The notes: a model not told the origin generated them from the letters alone. Shown: positions 45,341 through 55,275, counted from the stretch's first letter. The stretch: 64,000 nucleotides of DNA from Pseudomonas orientalis (GCF_002934065.1 NZ_CP018049.1:5826501-5890500); one strand, 5' to 3'. Numbers and translations: made by a program.

Positions 45341-46663
45341 GTGAACCAAAACTGGCATGGCACCCTGATTCGCCACATGCTCCTGCTCGTCACCGGTTGC
45401 CTGCTGGTCGGGTTGATCAGTGGTTATTACGGCTGGAGCCTGGCCATCGGCATCGCGCTGTACCTGGGCTGGACCCTCAAGCAACTGCTGCGCCTGCATG
45501 AATGGCTGCGCCAGCACAAACCCGACGAAGCACCGCCCGACGGCTACGGCCTGTGGGGCGAAGTGTTCGACAGCATTTACCACTTGCAGCGCCGCGACCA
45601 ACGGGTGCGCGGGCGCCTGCAGGCGGTGATCGACCGGGTACAGGAGTCCACCGCCGCGCTCAAGGACGCGGTGATCATGCTCGATAGCGACGGCAACCTG
45701 GAATGGTGGAACCGCGCCGCCGAGACCCTGCTGGGCCTCAAGACGCCCCAGGACAGCGGCCAGCCGGTGACTAACCTGGTGCGCCACCCGCGCTTCAAGG
45801 AATACTTCGAGCAGGACAACTACGAAGAGGCCCTGGAAATCCCCTCGCCCACCAACGATCGCGTGCGCATCCAGCTGTACCTGACGCGCTACGGCAACAA
45901 TGAGCACTTGATGCTAGTGCGCGACGTGACCCGCATCCATCAGCTGGAACAGATGCGCAAGGACTTCGTCGCCAACGTCTCCCACGAGCTGCGCACGCCG
46001 TTGACGGTGATCTGCGGCTACTTGGAGACGCTGCTGGACAATGTCGACGAGATCAACCCGCGTTGGAGCCGCGCCCTGCAGCAGATGCAGCAGCAAGGCT
46101 CGCGCATGCAAACCCTGCTCAATGACTTGCTGCTGCTGGCCAAGCTTGAGGCCACCGATTACCCCTCCGATAACCACCCGGTGGCGGTGCAAAGCCTGTT
46201 GAAAACCATCAAGAACGACGCCCAGGCGCTCTCCGGCGAACGCGGCCAGCAGATCACCCTGGACGCCGACCCGACGGTGCTGCTCAAGGGCAGCGAAGGC
46301 GAGCTGCGCAGTGCGTTCTCCAATTTGGTGTTCAACGCGGTGAAGTACACCCAGGACAAGGGCAACATCCGCATCCGCTGGTGGGCCGACGAACAGGGGG
46401 CACACCTGAGCGTGCAGGACTCCGGCATCGGTATCGACGCCAAGCATCTGCCACGCCTGACCGAACGCTTCTACCGCGTCGATTCCAGCCGCAACTCCAA
46501 TACCGGCGGCACCGGGCTGGGCCTGGCGATCGTCAAGCATGTGCTGCTGCGCCATCGGGCACGCCTGGAGATCAGCAGCGTGCTGGGGCATGGCAGTACC
46601 TTTACCTGCCATTTTCCGCCGGCGCAGGTAACGCGGTCGCAGCTCGTCGGGAATGACGAATAA
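45341..46663 (+). CDS. phoR: Phosphate regulon sensor histidine kinase PhoR
   Basis: PhoR phosphorylates PhoB and, through PhoU and the Pst transporter, senses phosphate. The 440-residue protein has two N-terminal membrane segments (HMLLLVTGCLLVGLISGYY, and SLAIGIALYLGW), a PAS domain near 95-190, the dimerisation helix with FVANVSHELRTPL (His215), and the ATPase domain (N box NLVFNAVKYT, GIGIDAKHL, GGTGLGLAIV). The GTG at 45341 is used; a nearby ATG at 45333 is out of frame. Confidence 0.96.
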   Translation: MNQNWHGTLIRHMLLLVTGCLLVGLISGYYGWSLAIGIALYLGWTLKQLLRLHEWLRQHKPDEAPPDGYGLWGEVFDSIYHLQRRDQRVRGRLQAVIDRVQESTAALKDAVIMLDSDGNLEWWNRAAETLLGLKTPQDSGQPVTNLVRHPRFKEYFEQDNYEEALEIPSPTNDRVRIQLYLTRYGNNEHLMLVRDVTRIHQLEQMRKDFVANVSHELRTPLTVICGYLETLLDNVDEINPRWSRALQQMQQQGSRMQTLLNDLLLLAKLEATDYPSDNHPVAVQSLLKTIKNDAQALSGERGQQITLDADPTVLLKGSEGELRSAFSNLVFNAVKYTQDKGNIRIRWWADEQGAHLSVQDSGIGIDAKHLPRLTERFYRVDSSRNSNTGGTGLGLAIVKHVLLRHRARLEISSVLGHGSTFTCHFPPAQVTRSQLVGNDE

Positions 46664-46687
46664 CTCAGCCACAGCACTAATTTGAAT

Positions 46688-46774
46688 GTGGGAGGGGGCT
46701 TGCCCCCGATAGCGGTGTATCAGTAGCAGATGTGTTGACTGACACCCTGCTATCGGGGGCAAGCCCCCTCCCAC
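46688..46774. repeat. REPIN, copy 6, after phoR
   Basis: Inverted REP cores at 46688-46710 and 46752-46774. The inner arms AGCGGTGTATCAGT and ACTGACACCCTGCT also pair, a pattern shared by copies 4, 7 and 8. Confidence 0.93.
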
Positions 46775-46930
46775 ATTGGTTTTGCATGAATTTGGGCAAT
46801 GTATTCCAGGCCCCGCCCGGCAGCAGCCACTAGGCAAGCGCCCCGTCAGCCGCTACATTGGCCGACTTGCGCCTGCCTTTCAGGCCCGCTTCCCCCCCTA
46901 TTGAACATACGGAACCTGCAAAACCCCATC

Positions 46931-48271
46931 ATGGACCCTTCCCCTGGCATCACCCTCGCGACACTTTTCGCCGATTTCGGCATGATTCTTTTTGCACTGG
47001 TCCTGGTACTGCTCAACGGCTTCTTCGTTGCGGCGGAATTTGCCATGGTCAAACTGCGCTCGACCCGGGTCGAGGCCATCGCCCACACCAACGGCTGGCG
47101 CGGGCAGATCCTGCGCACCGTGCACAGCCAGCTCGACGCCTACCTGTCGGCCTGCCAGTTGGGTATCACCCTCGCCTCCCTGGGCCTGGGCTGGGTCGGT
47201 GAGCCGGCGTTTGCGCACATCCTCGAGCCGTTGCTGGGCGCGGTAGGCGTCGAGTCGCCGGAGGTGATCAAGGGCGTGTCGTTCTTTGCCGCCTTCTTCG
47301 TGATTTCCTACCTGCACATTGTGGTCGGCGAGCTGGCCCCCAAATCCTGGGCCATCCGCAAACCCGAATTGCTGTCGCTGTGGACCGCCGTGCCGCTGTA
47401 CCTGTTCTACTGGGCGATGTACCCGGCGATCTACCTGCTCAACGCCAGCGCCAACGCGATCCTGCGCATCGCCGGCCAGGGCGAGCCCGGCCCGCATCAC
47501 GAACACCATTACAGCCGCGAAGAGCTCAAGCTGATCCTGCACTCCAGCCGTGGCCAGGACCCGAGCGACCAAGGCATGCGCGTACTCGCCTCCGCCGTGG
47601 AAATGGGCGAACTGGAAGTGGTGGACTGGGCCAACTCCCGGGAAGACCTGGTCACCCTGGATTTCAACGCCCCACTCAAGGAAATCCTGGCGCTGTTCCG
47701 TCGCCACAAATTCAGCCGTTACCCGGTGTATGACGCCGTGCGCAACGAGTTCGTGGGCCTGTTGCATATCAAGGACCTGCTGCTGGAACTGGCGGCCCTG
47801 GACCATATCCCCGAGTCGTTCAACCTGGCCGAACTGACCCGCCCGCTGGAGCGCGTGTCGCGGCACATGCCGTTGTCGCAGTTGCTCGAGCAGTTCCGCA
47901 AAGGCGGCGCGCACTTCGCCCTGGTGGAGGAAGCCGATGGCAAGATCATTGGCTACCTGACCATGGAAGACGTGCTGGAAGTGCTGGTCGGCGATATCCA
48001 GGATGAACACCGCAAGGCTGAACGCGGCATCCTCGCCTACCAGCCGGGCAAGCTGCTGGTGCGTGGCGACACCCCGCTGTTCAAGGTAGAACGTCTGCTC
48101 GGCATCGACTTGGACCACATCGAAGCCGAAACCCTGGCCGGCCTGATCTACGACACCTTGAAACGGGTGCCGGAAGAGGAAGAAGTGCTGGAGGTCGAAG
48201 GCTTGCGGATCATCATCAAGAAGATGAAAGGGCCGAAGATCGTGCTGGCCAAGGTGCTGATGCTGGATTGA
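46931..48271 (+). CDS. CNNM/CorC-type membrane protein with CBS domains (UPF0053)
   Basis: A 446-residue membrane protein: an N-terminal DUF21/CNNM domain with about four membrane segments (MILFALVLVLLNGFFVAAEF and following; LSACQLGITLASLGLGWVGE; LHIVVGELAPKSWAIRKPE), a CBS pair near 220-345 (VVDWANSREDLVTLDFNAP; ALVEEADGKIIGYLTMEDVL) and a C-terminal CorC_HlyC domain. Such proteins are often called haemolysins, but a divalent cation export or homeostasis role is better supported for the family. I set the start at ATG 46931; the longer frame to 46799 shows no conserved sequence. Confidence 0.88.
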   Translation: MDPSPGITLATLFADFGMILFALVLVLLNGFFVAAEFAMVKLRSTRVEAIAHTNGWRGQILRTVHSQLDAYLSACQLGITLASLGLGWVGEPAFAHILEPLLGAVGVESPEVIKGVSFFAAFFVISYLHIVVGELAPKSWAIRKPELLSLWTAVPLYLFYWAMYPAIYLLNASANAILRIAGQGEPGPHHEHHYSREELKLILHSSRGQDPSDQGMRVLASAVEMGELEVVDWANSREDLVTLDFNAPLKEILALFRRHKFSRYPVYDAVRNEFVGLLHIKDLLLELAALDHIPESFNLAELTRPLERVSRHMPLSQLLEQFRKGGAHFALVEEADGKIIGYLTMEDVLEVLVGDIQDEHRKAERGILAYQPGKLLVRGDTPLFKVERLLGIDLDHIEAETLAGLIYDTLKRVPEEEEVLEVEGLRIIIKKMKGPKIVLAKVLMLD

Positions 48272-48279
48272 CTACCATT

Positions 48280-48366
48280 GTGGGAGGGGGCTTGCCCCCG
48301 ATAGCGGTGCTTCAGTCAGCATATTTTTGACTGACAGACCGCAATCGGGGGCAAGCCCCCTCCCAC
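48280..48366. repeat. REPIN, copy 7
   Basis: Inverted REP cores at 48280-48302 and 48344-48366, between the convergent CNNM and response-regulator genes. Confidence 0.93.
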
Positions 48367-48390
48367 ATTGGTCAGGCGGTGCTCTGTAGA

Positions 48391-49290
48391 TCACGCACCC
48401 GGCACGAAGTGCTTCTGCGCGGTGCCACGGGCGATCAGGCGGGAGATGTAGTCCAGCTTCTGCGCATCCTGGTCGATGAACCGGAAGGTCAGTTGCAGCC
48501 AGTCGCTGTCGGGCCTGGGCTCGTAGGCAACGATGGCGTGCAGGTAGCCATTGAGGCGTGCCACTTCAGCATTCTCGCCCTGTTCGAGGTCGAGCACGGC
48601 GCTTTCCAGGACCTGGGGCAGGACCTCACCGCGACGCACCACCAACAACGCTTCCTTGATGCTCAGCGCCTTGATCACGCACTGCTGGGTGCCGCCGGCC
48701 AGGCGCAACTGGCCCTGGCCACGGCCGCCGGCAGGCGACGCAGCCGGGGCGGCGGCCACAGGCGCGCTGTTGAGCAGGCCTTTGCTCGGGGCCGCCGCCG
48801 GCGCCGGTTTGACGGCTTCGGGTTTGCCGCCGGTCAGCGCGCTCAGGGAGTCGTTGCCGAAGGCCGAGTTCATCTTGGTCGGCGCACTGGCGATCAACGC
48901 GTCGAGGCGGCCGATCTTGTGCAGGGCCTGCTTGACCTTGTTCAGCAACTGCTCGTTGGTGAACGGCTTGCTGACGTAGCCGGATACGCCGGCCTGGATG
49001 GCCTGCACCACGTTTTCCTTGTCACCCCGGCTGGTCACCATCACGAACGGCATGGCCTTCAGATGGGCCTGCTCGCGGCACCAGGTCAACAGTTCAAGCC
49101 CGGACATCTCCGGCATTTCCCAGTCGCACAGCACCAGGTCGAACGTCTCGCGCATCAGAATGGATTGCGCCTTCTTGCCGTTCACCGCATCTTCGATCTT
49201 GATCCCCGGGAAGTAGTTGCGCAGGCACTTCTTCACCAGGTCGCGAATAAACGAGGCGTCATCCACCACCAACACACTGACTTTACTCAT
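48391..49290 (-). CDS. Response regulator with C-terminal PilZ-like domain
   Basis: A 299-residue protein with an N-terminal CheY-like receiver (VVDDASFIRDLV, phosphoacceptor Asp56 in LVLCDWEMPEMSG, Lys in YVSKPFTNEQ), an Ala/Pro/Gly-rich linker (about 140-195) and a C-terminal region (EVARLNGYLHAIVAYEPRPD, then QKLDYISRLIARG) that looks PilZ-like. The Arg pair of canonical c-di-GMP binding is not clearly seen. P. aeruginosa has a response regulator at the same place between phoR and phoU. The output and partner kinase are unknown. Confidence 0.85.
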   Translation of the reverse strand: MSKVSVLVVDDASFIRDLVKKCLRNYFPGIKIEDAVNGKKAQSILMRETFDLVLCDWEMPEMSGLELLTWCREQAHLKAMPFVMVTSRGDKENVVQAIQAGVSGYVSKPFTNEQLLNKVKQALHKIGRLDALIASAPTKMNSAFGNDSLSALTGGKPEAVKPAPAAAPSKGLLNSAPVAAAPAASPAGGRGQGQLRLAGGTQQCVIKALSIKEALLVVRRGEVLPQVLESAVLDLEQGENAEVARLNGYLHAIVAYEPRPDSDWLQLTFRFIDQDAQKLDYISRLIARGTAQKHFVPGA

Positions 49291-49410
49291 CGACCCTTCA
49301 TCCTATAAAACCTTGGCTGGCAGTACGCCTGACTGATGGCATTTTGCCAAAACTCTGCAGTCACGTTAGGGCTTATTACGCCCCATCCGCAATGAATTCC
49401 GCTCGCCGCA

Positions 49411-49441
49411 AACGAAAACGCCCGACCAATGGCCGGGCGTT
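49411..49441 (-). terminator. Rho-independent terminator after phoU
   Basis: Minus strand: AACGCCCG pairs with CGGGCGTT (with an inner GG/CC and AAT loop) and is followed by TTCGTTT. It lies 17 bp after the phoU stop and ends the pst-phoU transcript. The rest of the gap to the response regulator (49291-49410) shows nothing else I can name. Confidence 0.85.
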
Positions 49442-49457
49442 AATTTCTCGGGCAACC

Positions 49458-50219
49458 TTACTTATCGTCAGATTCGCCTGAAACATTAGGGATAAGATCA
49501 GCGTTGCCTTCAACTTCGGCTTTCATGCGCTTGAGGCCCATGTGCCGAACGTCGGTGCCGCGTACCAGGTAAATCACCAATTCCGAGATATTGCGCGCGT
49601 GGTCGCCGATGCGCTCCAGCGAGCGCAGCACCCAGATGATGCTCAAGACCCGCGAGATAGAACGAGGATCTTCCATCATGTAGGTGGCCAGCTCACGCAA
49701 GGCGGTCTTGTATTCGCGGTCGATGACCTTGTCGTACTGGGCCACCGACAGCGCCAGGTCCGCATCGAACCGCGCAAACGCGTCGAGGGCATCGCGCACC
49801 ATGTTGCGCACCTGGTCGCCGATATGGCGCACCTCCACGTAACCACGCGGCGCTTCGCCTTCTTCGCACAGCTGGATGGCGCGACGGGCGATCTTGGTGG
49901 CTTCGTCGCCGATACGCTCAAGGTCGATCACCGATTTGGAGATGCTGATGATCAAACGCAGGTCGGAGGCCGCGGGCTGGCGACGGGCCAGGATGCGCAG
50001 GCATTCCTCATCGATGTTGCGTTCCATCTGATTGATCTGGTCATCGATCTCACGCACTTGCTGGGCCAGGCCCGAGTCGGCTTCGATCAGCGCGGTGACC
50101 GCATCGTTGACTTGCTTCTCCACCAGGCCGCCCATCGCCAGGAGGTGGCTGCGCACTTCCTCGAGCTCGGCGTTGAACTGCGCGGAGATGTGGTGGGTAA
50201 GGCCTTCTTTGCTAATCAT
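49458..50219 (-). CDS. phoU: Phosphate signalling complex protein PhoU
   Basis: PhoU links Pst transporter activity to PhoR and keeps the Pho regulon off in high phosphate. The 253-residue protein is the usual two three-helix bundles with metal-site motifs near ASDLRLIISISKSVIDLERI and GDEATKIARRA, repeated as VLRSLERIGDHARNISELVI. ATG at 50219 (MISKEGLTHHISAQF). It is the last gene of the operon, 70 bp after pstB. Confidence 0.97.
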   Translation of the reverse strand: MISKEGLTHHISAQFNAELEEVRSHLLAMGGLVEKQVNDAVTALIEADSGLAQQVREIDDQINQMERNIDEECLRILARRQPAASDLRLIISISKSVIDLERIGDEATKIARRAIQLCEEGEAPRGYVEVRHIGDQVRNMVRDALDAFARFDADLALSVAQYDKVIDREYKTALRELATYMMEDPRSISRVLSIIWVLRSLERIGDHARNISELVIYLVRGTDVRHMGLKRMKAEVEGNADLIPNVSGESDDK

Positions 50220-50289
50220 GTTGGCGTCCTTGGAGCGTCCGGTAAGGTGCGGAGAACCGCAGCGTCAGTGCAATCAGAACCACGGCTTC

Positions 50290-51123
50290 CTAGCCGTAGC
50301 GACCGGTGATGTAGTCTTCGGTCTGCTTTTTCGCCGGATTGGTGAACAGGGTATCGGTATCGCCGAACTCCACCAGCTTGCCCATGTACATAAAGGCGGT
50401 GTAATCGGACACCCGCGCGGCCTGCTGCATGTTATGGGTCACGATAACGATGGTGAACTTGGACTTGAGCTCGTAGATCAGCTCTTCGACCTTGAGCGTC
50501 GAGATCGGGTCGAGGGCCGAGCACGGTTCGTCGAGCAACAGCACTTCAGGCTCCACGGCGATGGTACGGGCGATCACCAGACGTTGCTGCTGGCCGCCGG
50601 ACAAGCCGAGGGCGGATTCGTGCAGGCGATCCTTGACCTCGTCCCACAGTGCTGCGCCCTTGAGCGCCCACTCGACCGCTTCGTCGAGGATGCGTTTTTT
50701 GTTGATGCCCTGGATGCGCAGGCCGTAGACCACGTTTTCATAGATGGTCTTGGGGAACGGGTTGGGCTTCTGGAACACCATGCCCACGCGGCGACGCAAC
50801 TCGGCCACGTCTTCGCCCTTGCGGTAGATGTTGGTGCCGTAGAGGTTGATGGCACCTTCCACGCGGCAACCGTCCACCAGGTCGTTCATGCGGTTGAACG
50901 TGCGCAGCAACGTGGACTTGCCGCAGCCGGACGGGCCGATGAAGGCGGTCACGCGTTGCTTGGGGATGTTCATGCTGACGTCGAACAGCGCCTGCTTGTC
51001 GCCGTAGTAGAGACTCAGGCCCGGCACTTCGATGGCCACGGTTTCCTGGGCCAGGCTCAGGCTTTGCTTGTCGCGTCCCAGGGCCGACATGTTGATGCCG
51101 TGGGAATGGGTTTCGTGTTGCAT
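50290..51123 (-). CDS. pstB: Phosphate ABC transporter ATP-binding protein PstB
   Basis: PstB powers phosphate import through PstCA. The 277-residue protein has Walker [14 protein letters not shown], the Q-loop [13 protein letters not shown], the signature [10 protein letters not shown], Walker [13 protein letters not shown] and the switch His in IVTHNM. A second ATG (MSALGRDK) lies 11 codons in; I keep the first at 51123. It is separated from pstA by about 180 bp that include a REPIN. Confidence 0.97.
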   Translation of the reverse strand: MQHETHSHGINMSALGRDKQSLSLAQETVAIEVPGLSLYYGDKQALFDVSMNIPKQRVTAFIGPSGCGKSTLLRTFNRMNDLVDGCRVEGAINLYGTNIYRKGEDVAELRRRVGMVFQKPNPFPKTIYENVVYGLRIQGINKKRILDEAVEWALKGAALWDEVKDRLHESALGLSGGQQQRLVIARTIAVEPEVLLLDEPCSALDPISTLKVEELIYELKSKFTIVIVTHNMQQAARVSDYTAFMYMGKLVEFGDTDTLFTNPAKKQTEDYITGRYG

Positions 51124-51205
51124 GGGATGCTCCCTGTGCTACCAATTCATTTCATTGAACCGCCGGGGGCGGCTTACTCAAATTCTGTGTATGGCGCGGT
51201 CCAGT

Positions 51206-51292
51206 GTGGGAGGGGGCTTGCCCCCGATGGCGGTGTGTCAGCTTGCACATGTGTTTCTGATACACCGCTATCGGGGGCAAGCCCCCTCCCAC
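51206..51292. repeat. REPIN, copy 8, between pstA and pstB
   Basis: Inverted REP cores at 51206-51228 and 51270-51292, inside the pst operon. In RNA it would form a large hairpin between two co-transcribed genes and may set their relative amounts. Confidence 0.93.
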
Positions 51293-51303
51293 ATTGGATC
51301 GTG

Positions 51304-52974
51304 TCAGCTGTCCAGCGCTTTGTATTTCTCGCGCAGGTGGTTACGAATCCACACCGCCGACAGGTTGAGCGTGGCGATCACCATCACCAGCAGCAGGGCG
51401 GTGGCGTAGACCAGCGGTCGCGCCGCTTCAACGTTGGGGCTCTGGAAGCCGACGTCATAGATATGGAAGCCCAGGTGCATGATCTTCTGGTCTAGGTGAA
51501 GGTACGGGTAGTTGCCGTCCAGCGGCAGCGACGGGGCCAGCTTCACCACGCCGACCAGCATCAACGGCGCCACTTCACCGGCGGCACGGGCCACGGCGAG
51601 GATCATGCCGGTCATCATGGCCGGGCTGGCCATCGGCAGCACGATCTTCCACAGCGTTTCCGCCTTGGTCGCGCCGAGTGCCAGGGACCCTTCGCGCACG
51701 GTGCGAGGAATCCGCGCCAGGCCTTCTTCGGTGGCCACGATCACCACCGGCACCGCCAGCAGCGCCAGGGTCAGCGAGGCCCAGAGCAGCCCCGGCGTGC
51801 CGAAGGTCGGCGCCGGCAGGGCTTCGGCGAAGAACAGCCGGTCCACCGAGCCACCCAGTACGTACACGAAAAAGCCCAGGCCGAACACGCCATAGACGAT
51901 GGCCGGTACGCCCGCCAGGTTGTTGACCGCGATGCGGATAACTCGCGTCAGGGTGTTCTGCTTGGCGTACTCACGCAGGTACACCGCCGCCAGCACGCCA
52001 AATGGGGTGACGATCATCGCCATGATCAGGGTCATCATCACGGTGCCGAAGATCGCCGGGAAGATCCCGCCTTCGGTGTTGGCTTCCCGTGGGTCGTCGC
52101 TCAGGAACTCCCAGACCTTGCTGAAGTAGAAGCCGATCTTGGTCAGGGTGCCCATGGCGTTCGGCTGGTAGGCGTGCACCACCTTGCCGATACCGATTTC
52201 GATTTCCTTGCCGTTGCCGTCCCGGGCCGTCAGCGCGTCGCGGTTGAATTGGGCGTGCAGGTCGGCCAGGCGCGCTTCGATGTCCTGGTAGCGGGCATTC
52301 AGTTCGGCGCGGTCGGCGTCCATGTCAGCCTGGGCGGCGGCGTCAAGCTTGCCTTCCAGCTCCAGCTTGCGACCGTGCAGGCGAACGCGCTCCAGCCCGG
52401 CGTTGATCGCGCCGATATCGGTTTTTTCCAGGCTCTTGAGCTGAGCCGCGAGCGTGTTGACACGGTCCACACGCGCTTGCAACTCCGGCCACGCGGCCTC
52501 GCCTTCGGCGATGATCTTGCCATCCTGCTTGACGTTGACCAGGGTGCCGTAGAAGTTGCCCCATTCACGCCGCTCGATGGTCATCAACTGCACCGGCCTG
52601 GTCTGGTCCTTCAACCATTCGCCGACGATCCAGGTGAAGTCATTGCCGTTCAAGTCGCGATTGCCGACCTTGATCAGCTCGCGGGTCATGAACTCCGGGC
52701 CCTCGTCGGGCACCGGCAGGCCGGCGCTTTTCAGGCGCTCGCGCGGCACTTCTTCCTTCTGCACCACTTCGCCGATGACGATATGGTTGGCCTGGCCCGG
52801 TACGTTGTAGTTGGCCTGGATCAGGTCGGCCGGCCAGAAATGACCCAGACCGCGCACCGCAATCACCGCCAGCAAACCAATGGTCATGATGACCGCGATG
52901 GACACCGCGCCACCGCTGATCCAGACCCCGGGGGCGCCGCTCTTGAACCATCCATTCAGGGAGTTCTGTTTCAC
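51304..52974 (-). CDS. pstA: Phosphate ABC transporter permease PstA
   Basis: The 556-residue permease is much longer than E. coli PstA (about 296) because a periplasmic insert of roughly 220 residues follows the first membrane segment (VSIAVIMTIGLLAVIAVRGL). The insert contains a helical coiled stretch (about 165-240, LAAQLKSLEKTDIGAINAGL, then RAELNARYQDIEARLADLHA). The C-terminal half is the regular permease: AIFGTVMMTLIMAMIVTPFG, the EAA-like loop EEGLARIPRTVREGSLALGA, and LAVARAAGEVAPLM. Such long PstA proteins occur in other Pseudomonas. ATG at 52974, 15 bp after the pstC stop. Confidence 0.95.
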   Translation of the reverse strand: MKQNSLNGWFKSGAPGVWISGGAVSIAVIMTIGLLAVIAVRGLGHFWPADLIQANYNVPGQANHIVIGEVVQKEEVPRERLKSAGLPVPDEGPEFMTRELIKVGNRDLNGNDFTWIVGEWLKDQTRPVQLMTIERREWGNFYGTLVNVKQDGKIIAEGEAAWPELQARVDRVNTLAAQLKSLEKTDIGAINAGLERVRLHGRKLELEGKLDAAAQADMDADRAELNARYQDIEARLADLHAQFNRDALTARDGNGKEIEIGIGKVVHAYQPNAMGTLTKIGFYFSKVWEFLSDDPREANTEGGIFPAIFGTVMMTLIMAMIVTPFGVLAAVYLREYAKQNTLTRVIRIAVNNLAGVPAIVYGVFGLGFFVYVLGGSVDRLFFAEALPAPTFGTPGLLWASLTLALLAVPVVIVATEEGLARIPRTVREGSLALGATKAETLWKIVLPMASPAMMTGMILAVARAAGEVAPLMLVGVVKLAPSLPLDGNYPYLHLDQKIMHLGFHIYDVGFQSPNVEAARPLVYATALLLVMVIATLNLSAVWIRNHLREKYKALDS

Positions 52975-52989
52975 AGACTTCTACCTTTC

Positions 52990-55275
52990 TTAAAGCGACG
53001 AGTATTTCTTGCGCAGACGCTGACGGATCAGCTCGGCGAGGGTATTCATGATGAACGTGAACAGCAGCAGCACCAGCGCCGAGAGGAACAGCACGCGGTA
53101 GTGACTGCCGCCCACTTCCGACTCGGGCATTTCCACTGCGACGTTGGCCGCCAGGGTGCGCAGGCCTTCGAACAGGTTCATCTCCATCACCGGCGTGTTA
53201 CCGGTGGCCATCAGCACGATCATGGTCTCGCCCACGGCGCGGCCCATGCCGATCATCAGCGCGGAGAAGATGCCCGGGCTGGCAGTCAGGATCACTACGC
53301 GGGTCATGGTCTGCCAGGGCGTGGCACCGAGGGCCAGGGAGCCCAGGGTCAGGCCGCGCGGCACACTGAACACCGCGTCTTCGGCGATGGAGTAGATGTT
53401 CGGGATGACCGCAAAACCCATGGCCAGACCGACCACCAGGGCGTTGCGCTGGTCGTAGGTGATGCCCAGGTCATGGGAAATCCACATGCGCATGTCGCCG
53501 CCGAAGAACCAGGTTTCCAGGTACGGGCTCATGTACAGCGAGAGCCAGCCCACAAACAGGATCACCGGGATCAGGATCGCGCTTTCCCAGCCATCCGGCA
53601 CACGCAGACGGATCGAATCAGGCAAACGGCTGAACACGAAGCCAGCCACCAGAATGCCAATTGGCAACAACATCAGCAGGCTGAAAATCCCCGGCAGATG
53701 CCCTTCCACATAAGGCGCCAGGAACAGGCCGGCGAAGAAGCCGAGGATCACGGTCGGCATCGCTTCCATCAACTCGATTACCGGCTTGACCTTGCGGCGC
53801 AGGCTCGGGGCCATGAAGTAAGCGGTGTAGATCGCGGCGGCTACGGCCAGCGGCGCGGCGAGCAGCATCGCGTAGAACGCGGCTTTCAACGTACCGAAGG
53901 TCAGCGGTGCGAGGCTCATCTTGGGCTCGAAGTCGGTGTTGGCGGCGGTCGACTGCCAGACGTACTTGGGCTCGTCGTAGTTCTCGTACCAGACCTTGCT
54001 CCACAGCGCGCTCCACGAGACTTCCGGGTGCGGGTTGTCGAGCAGCAGCGGTTGCAGCTTGCCACCGGCTTCGACGATGACGCGGTTGGCCCGTGGCGAC
54101 AGGCCGAACACGCCTTGGCCGTCAACCACTGGATCGACCAGCAAGGTACGGTGCGCAGTGCTATGGAACACGCCGAACTGGCCGGAAGCGTCGAGGGCGG
54201 TGAAGCCTTTGCGACGTTCTTCAGCGGTGATTTCCACAATGGGCGCAGTGCCCATCTGGAAGGTCCGGATCTGCTTGAGGCGCTGCTCGCCATCCGGGTC
54301 ACGGGCCATGAACCACTGGGCCAGACCGCCCTTGGAGTTACCGACGATCAGCGAGATGCCGCCCACCAGCTGGGTGCTGGCGGTGACTTCGGCATTGCCG
54401 TCTTCCAGCAGCTTGTAGCGGCCGTTGAGACTCTTGTCACGCAGGCTGAACACATCGGCCAGGGCGCGACCGTTGATCACATACAACCATTGCTGGCGAG
54501 GGTCGATGAAGATCGCCTTCACCGGCTCGGTCATTTGCGGCAGTTCGACACGCTTCTGCTCGCTGGTGACTTCGCCGGTCATCATGTTTTCTTCGCGACT
54601 CAGGGTCAGCACGTTCAAGTGCGAACCGGCCGAGCCTGCAACCACCAGCGACGAATCCGTGGCATTGAGGGCGACGTGCTCCAACGGGCGGCCGGTATCG
54701 TCGAGCACGATAGGCGTTTCACCGTAGGGGTACTCAATCGCAGGCGTGATGGTTTTCTTGCCGTCCGGGTATGACACCTTATAGGTGTGACGGAACACCA
54801 GGGACTGGCCATTGGACAAGCCGAGGATCACCAGCGGGCTGCCCGGCTGGTCTTCACCAATCGACGCTACGCTCGCGCCTGCCGGCAGCGCCAGGTCGAC
54901 ACGCTTGAGTTCGGCACCGGTAGTGACATCGAAGAACAGCGCCTGGCCCTTGTCGGAAACCCGCATGGCGACCTGGTTCTGTTCTTCCAGAGAAATCATC
55001 AGCGGCTTGCCGGCGTCCTGGATCCAGGCCGGTGTGAGCGCTTCTTCCTTGGTCAGCGAAGCACCCTGGAACAAGGGCGCGACCACATAGGCGAGGAAGA
55101 AGAAAATCAGGGTAATTGCGCCGAGAACGGCGAGGCCGCCGACCAGCACGTACCAACGGGTCAGACGGTCTTTGAGCGCGCGAATGCGGCGCTTGCGTTG
55201 CAGCTCAGGCGTATTGAAATCAATGCGCTTGGGGGGAGAAGTTGTCGTCATGGTGGAATTGGCCAGATCATTCAT
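52990..55275 (-). CDS. pstC: Phosphate ABC transporter permease PstC
   Basis: The 761-residue permease has an N-terminal membrane segment (VLVGGLAVLGAITLIFFFLA), a large extracytoplasmic beta-rich domain of about 350 residues (WD40-like stretches such as LVVAGSAGSHLNVLTLSREE), then the regular permease part with the EAA-like loop (EDAVFSVPRGLTLGSLALGA) and GMGRAVGETMIVLM. The ATG at 55275 (MNDLANSTM) is preferred over GTG 55281; ATG 55251 is a further option. It has its own Pho box 23 bp upstream, so it can be transcribed apart from pstS. Confidence 0.95.
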   Translation of the reverse strand: MNDLANSTMTTTSPPKRIDFNTPELQRKRRIRALKDRLTRWYVLVGGLAVLGAITLIFFFLAYVVAPLFQGASLTKEEALTPAWIQDAGKPLMISLEEQNQVAMRVSDKGQALFFDVTTGAELKRVDLALPAGASVASIGEDQPGSPLVILGLSNGQSLVFRHTYKVSYPDGKKTITPAIEYPYGETPIVLDDTGRPLEHVALNATDSSLVVAGSAGSHLNVLTLSREENMMTGEVTSEQKRVELPQMTEPVKAIFIDPRQQWLYVINGRALADVFSLRDKSLNGRYKLLEDGNAEVTASTQLVGGISLIVGNSKGGLAQWFMARDPDGEQRLKQIRTFQMGTAPIVEITAEERRKGFTALDASGQFGVFHSTAHRTLLVDPVVDGQGVFGLSPRANRVIVEAGGKLQPLLLDNPHPEVSWSALWSKVWYENYDEPKYVWQSTAANTDFEPKMSLAPLTFGTLKAAFYAMLLAAPLAVAAAIYTAYFMAPSLRRKVKPVIELMEAMPTVILGFFAGLFLAPYVEGHLPGIFSLLMLLPIGILVAGFVFSRLPDSIRLRVPDGWESAILIPVILFVGWLSLYMSPYLETWFFGGDMRMWISHDLGITYDQRNALVVGLAMGFAVIPNIYSIAEDAVFSVPRGLTLGSLALGATPWQTMTRVVILTASPGIFSALMIGMGRAVGETMIVLMATGNTPVMEMNLFEGLRTLAANVAVEMPESEVGGSHYRVLFLSALVLLLFTFIMNTLAELIRQRLRKKYSSL

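Noticed and set aside
46799-46931. N-terminal extension of the CNNM/CBS protein
   Set aside because: The added 44 residues overlap intergenic sequence after a REPIN and show no conserved or signal-like feature; ATG 46931 is the better start.
51496-54774. 1092-residue open frame on the plus strand opposite pstA and pstC
   Set aside because: Covers two clear permease genes in antisense, is full of His, Gln and Arg runs and has no motif.
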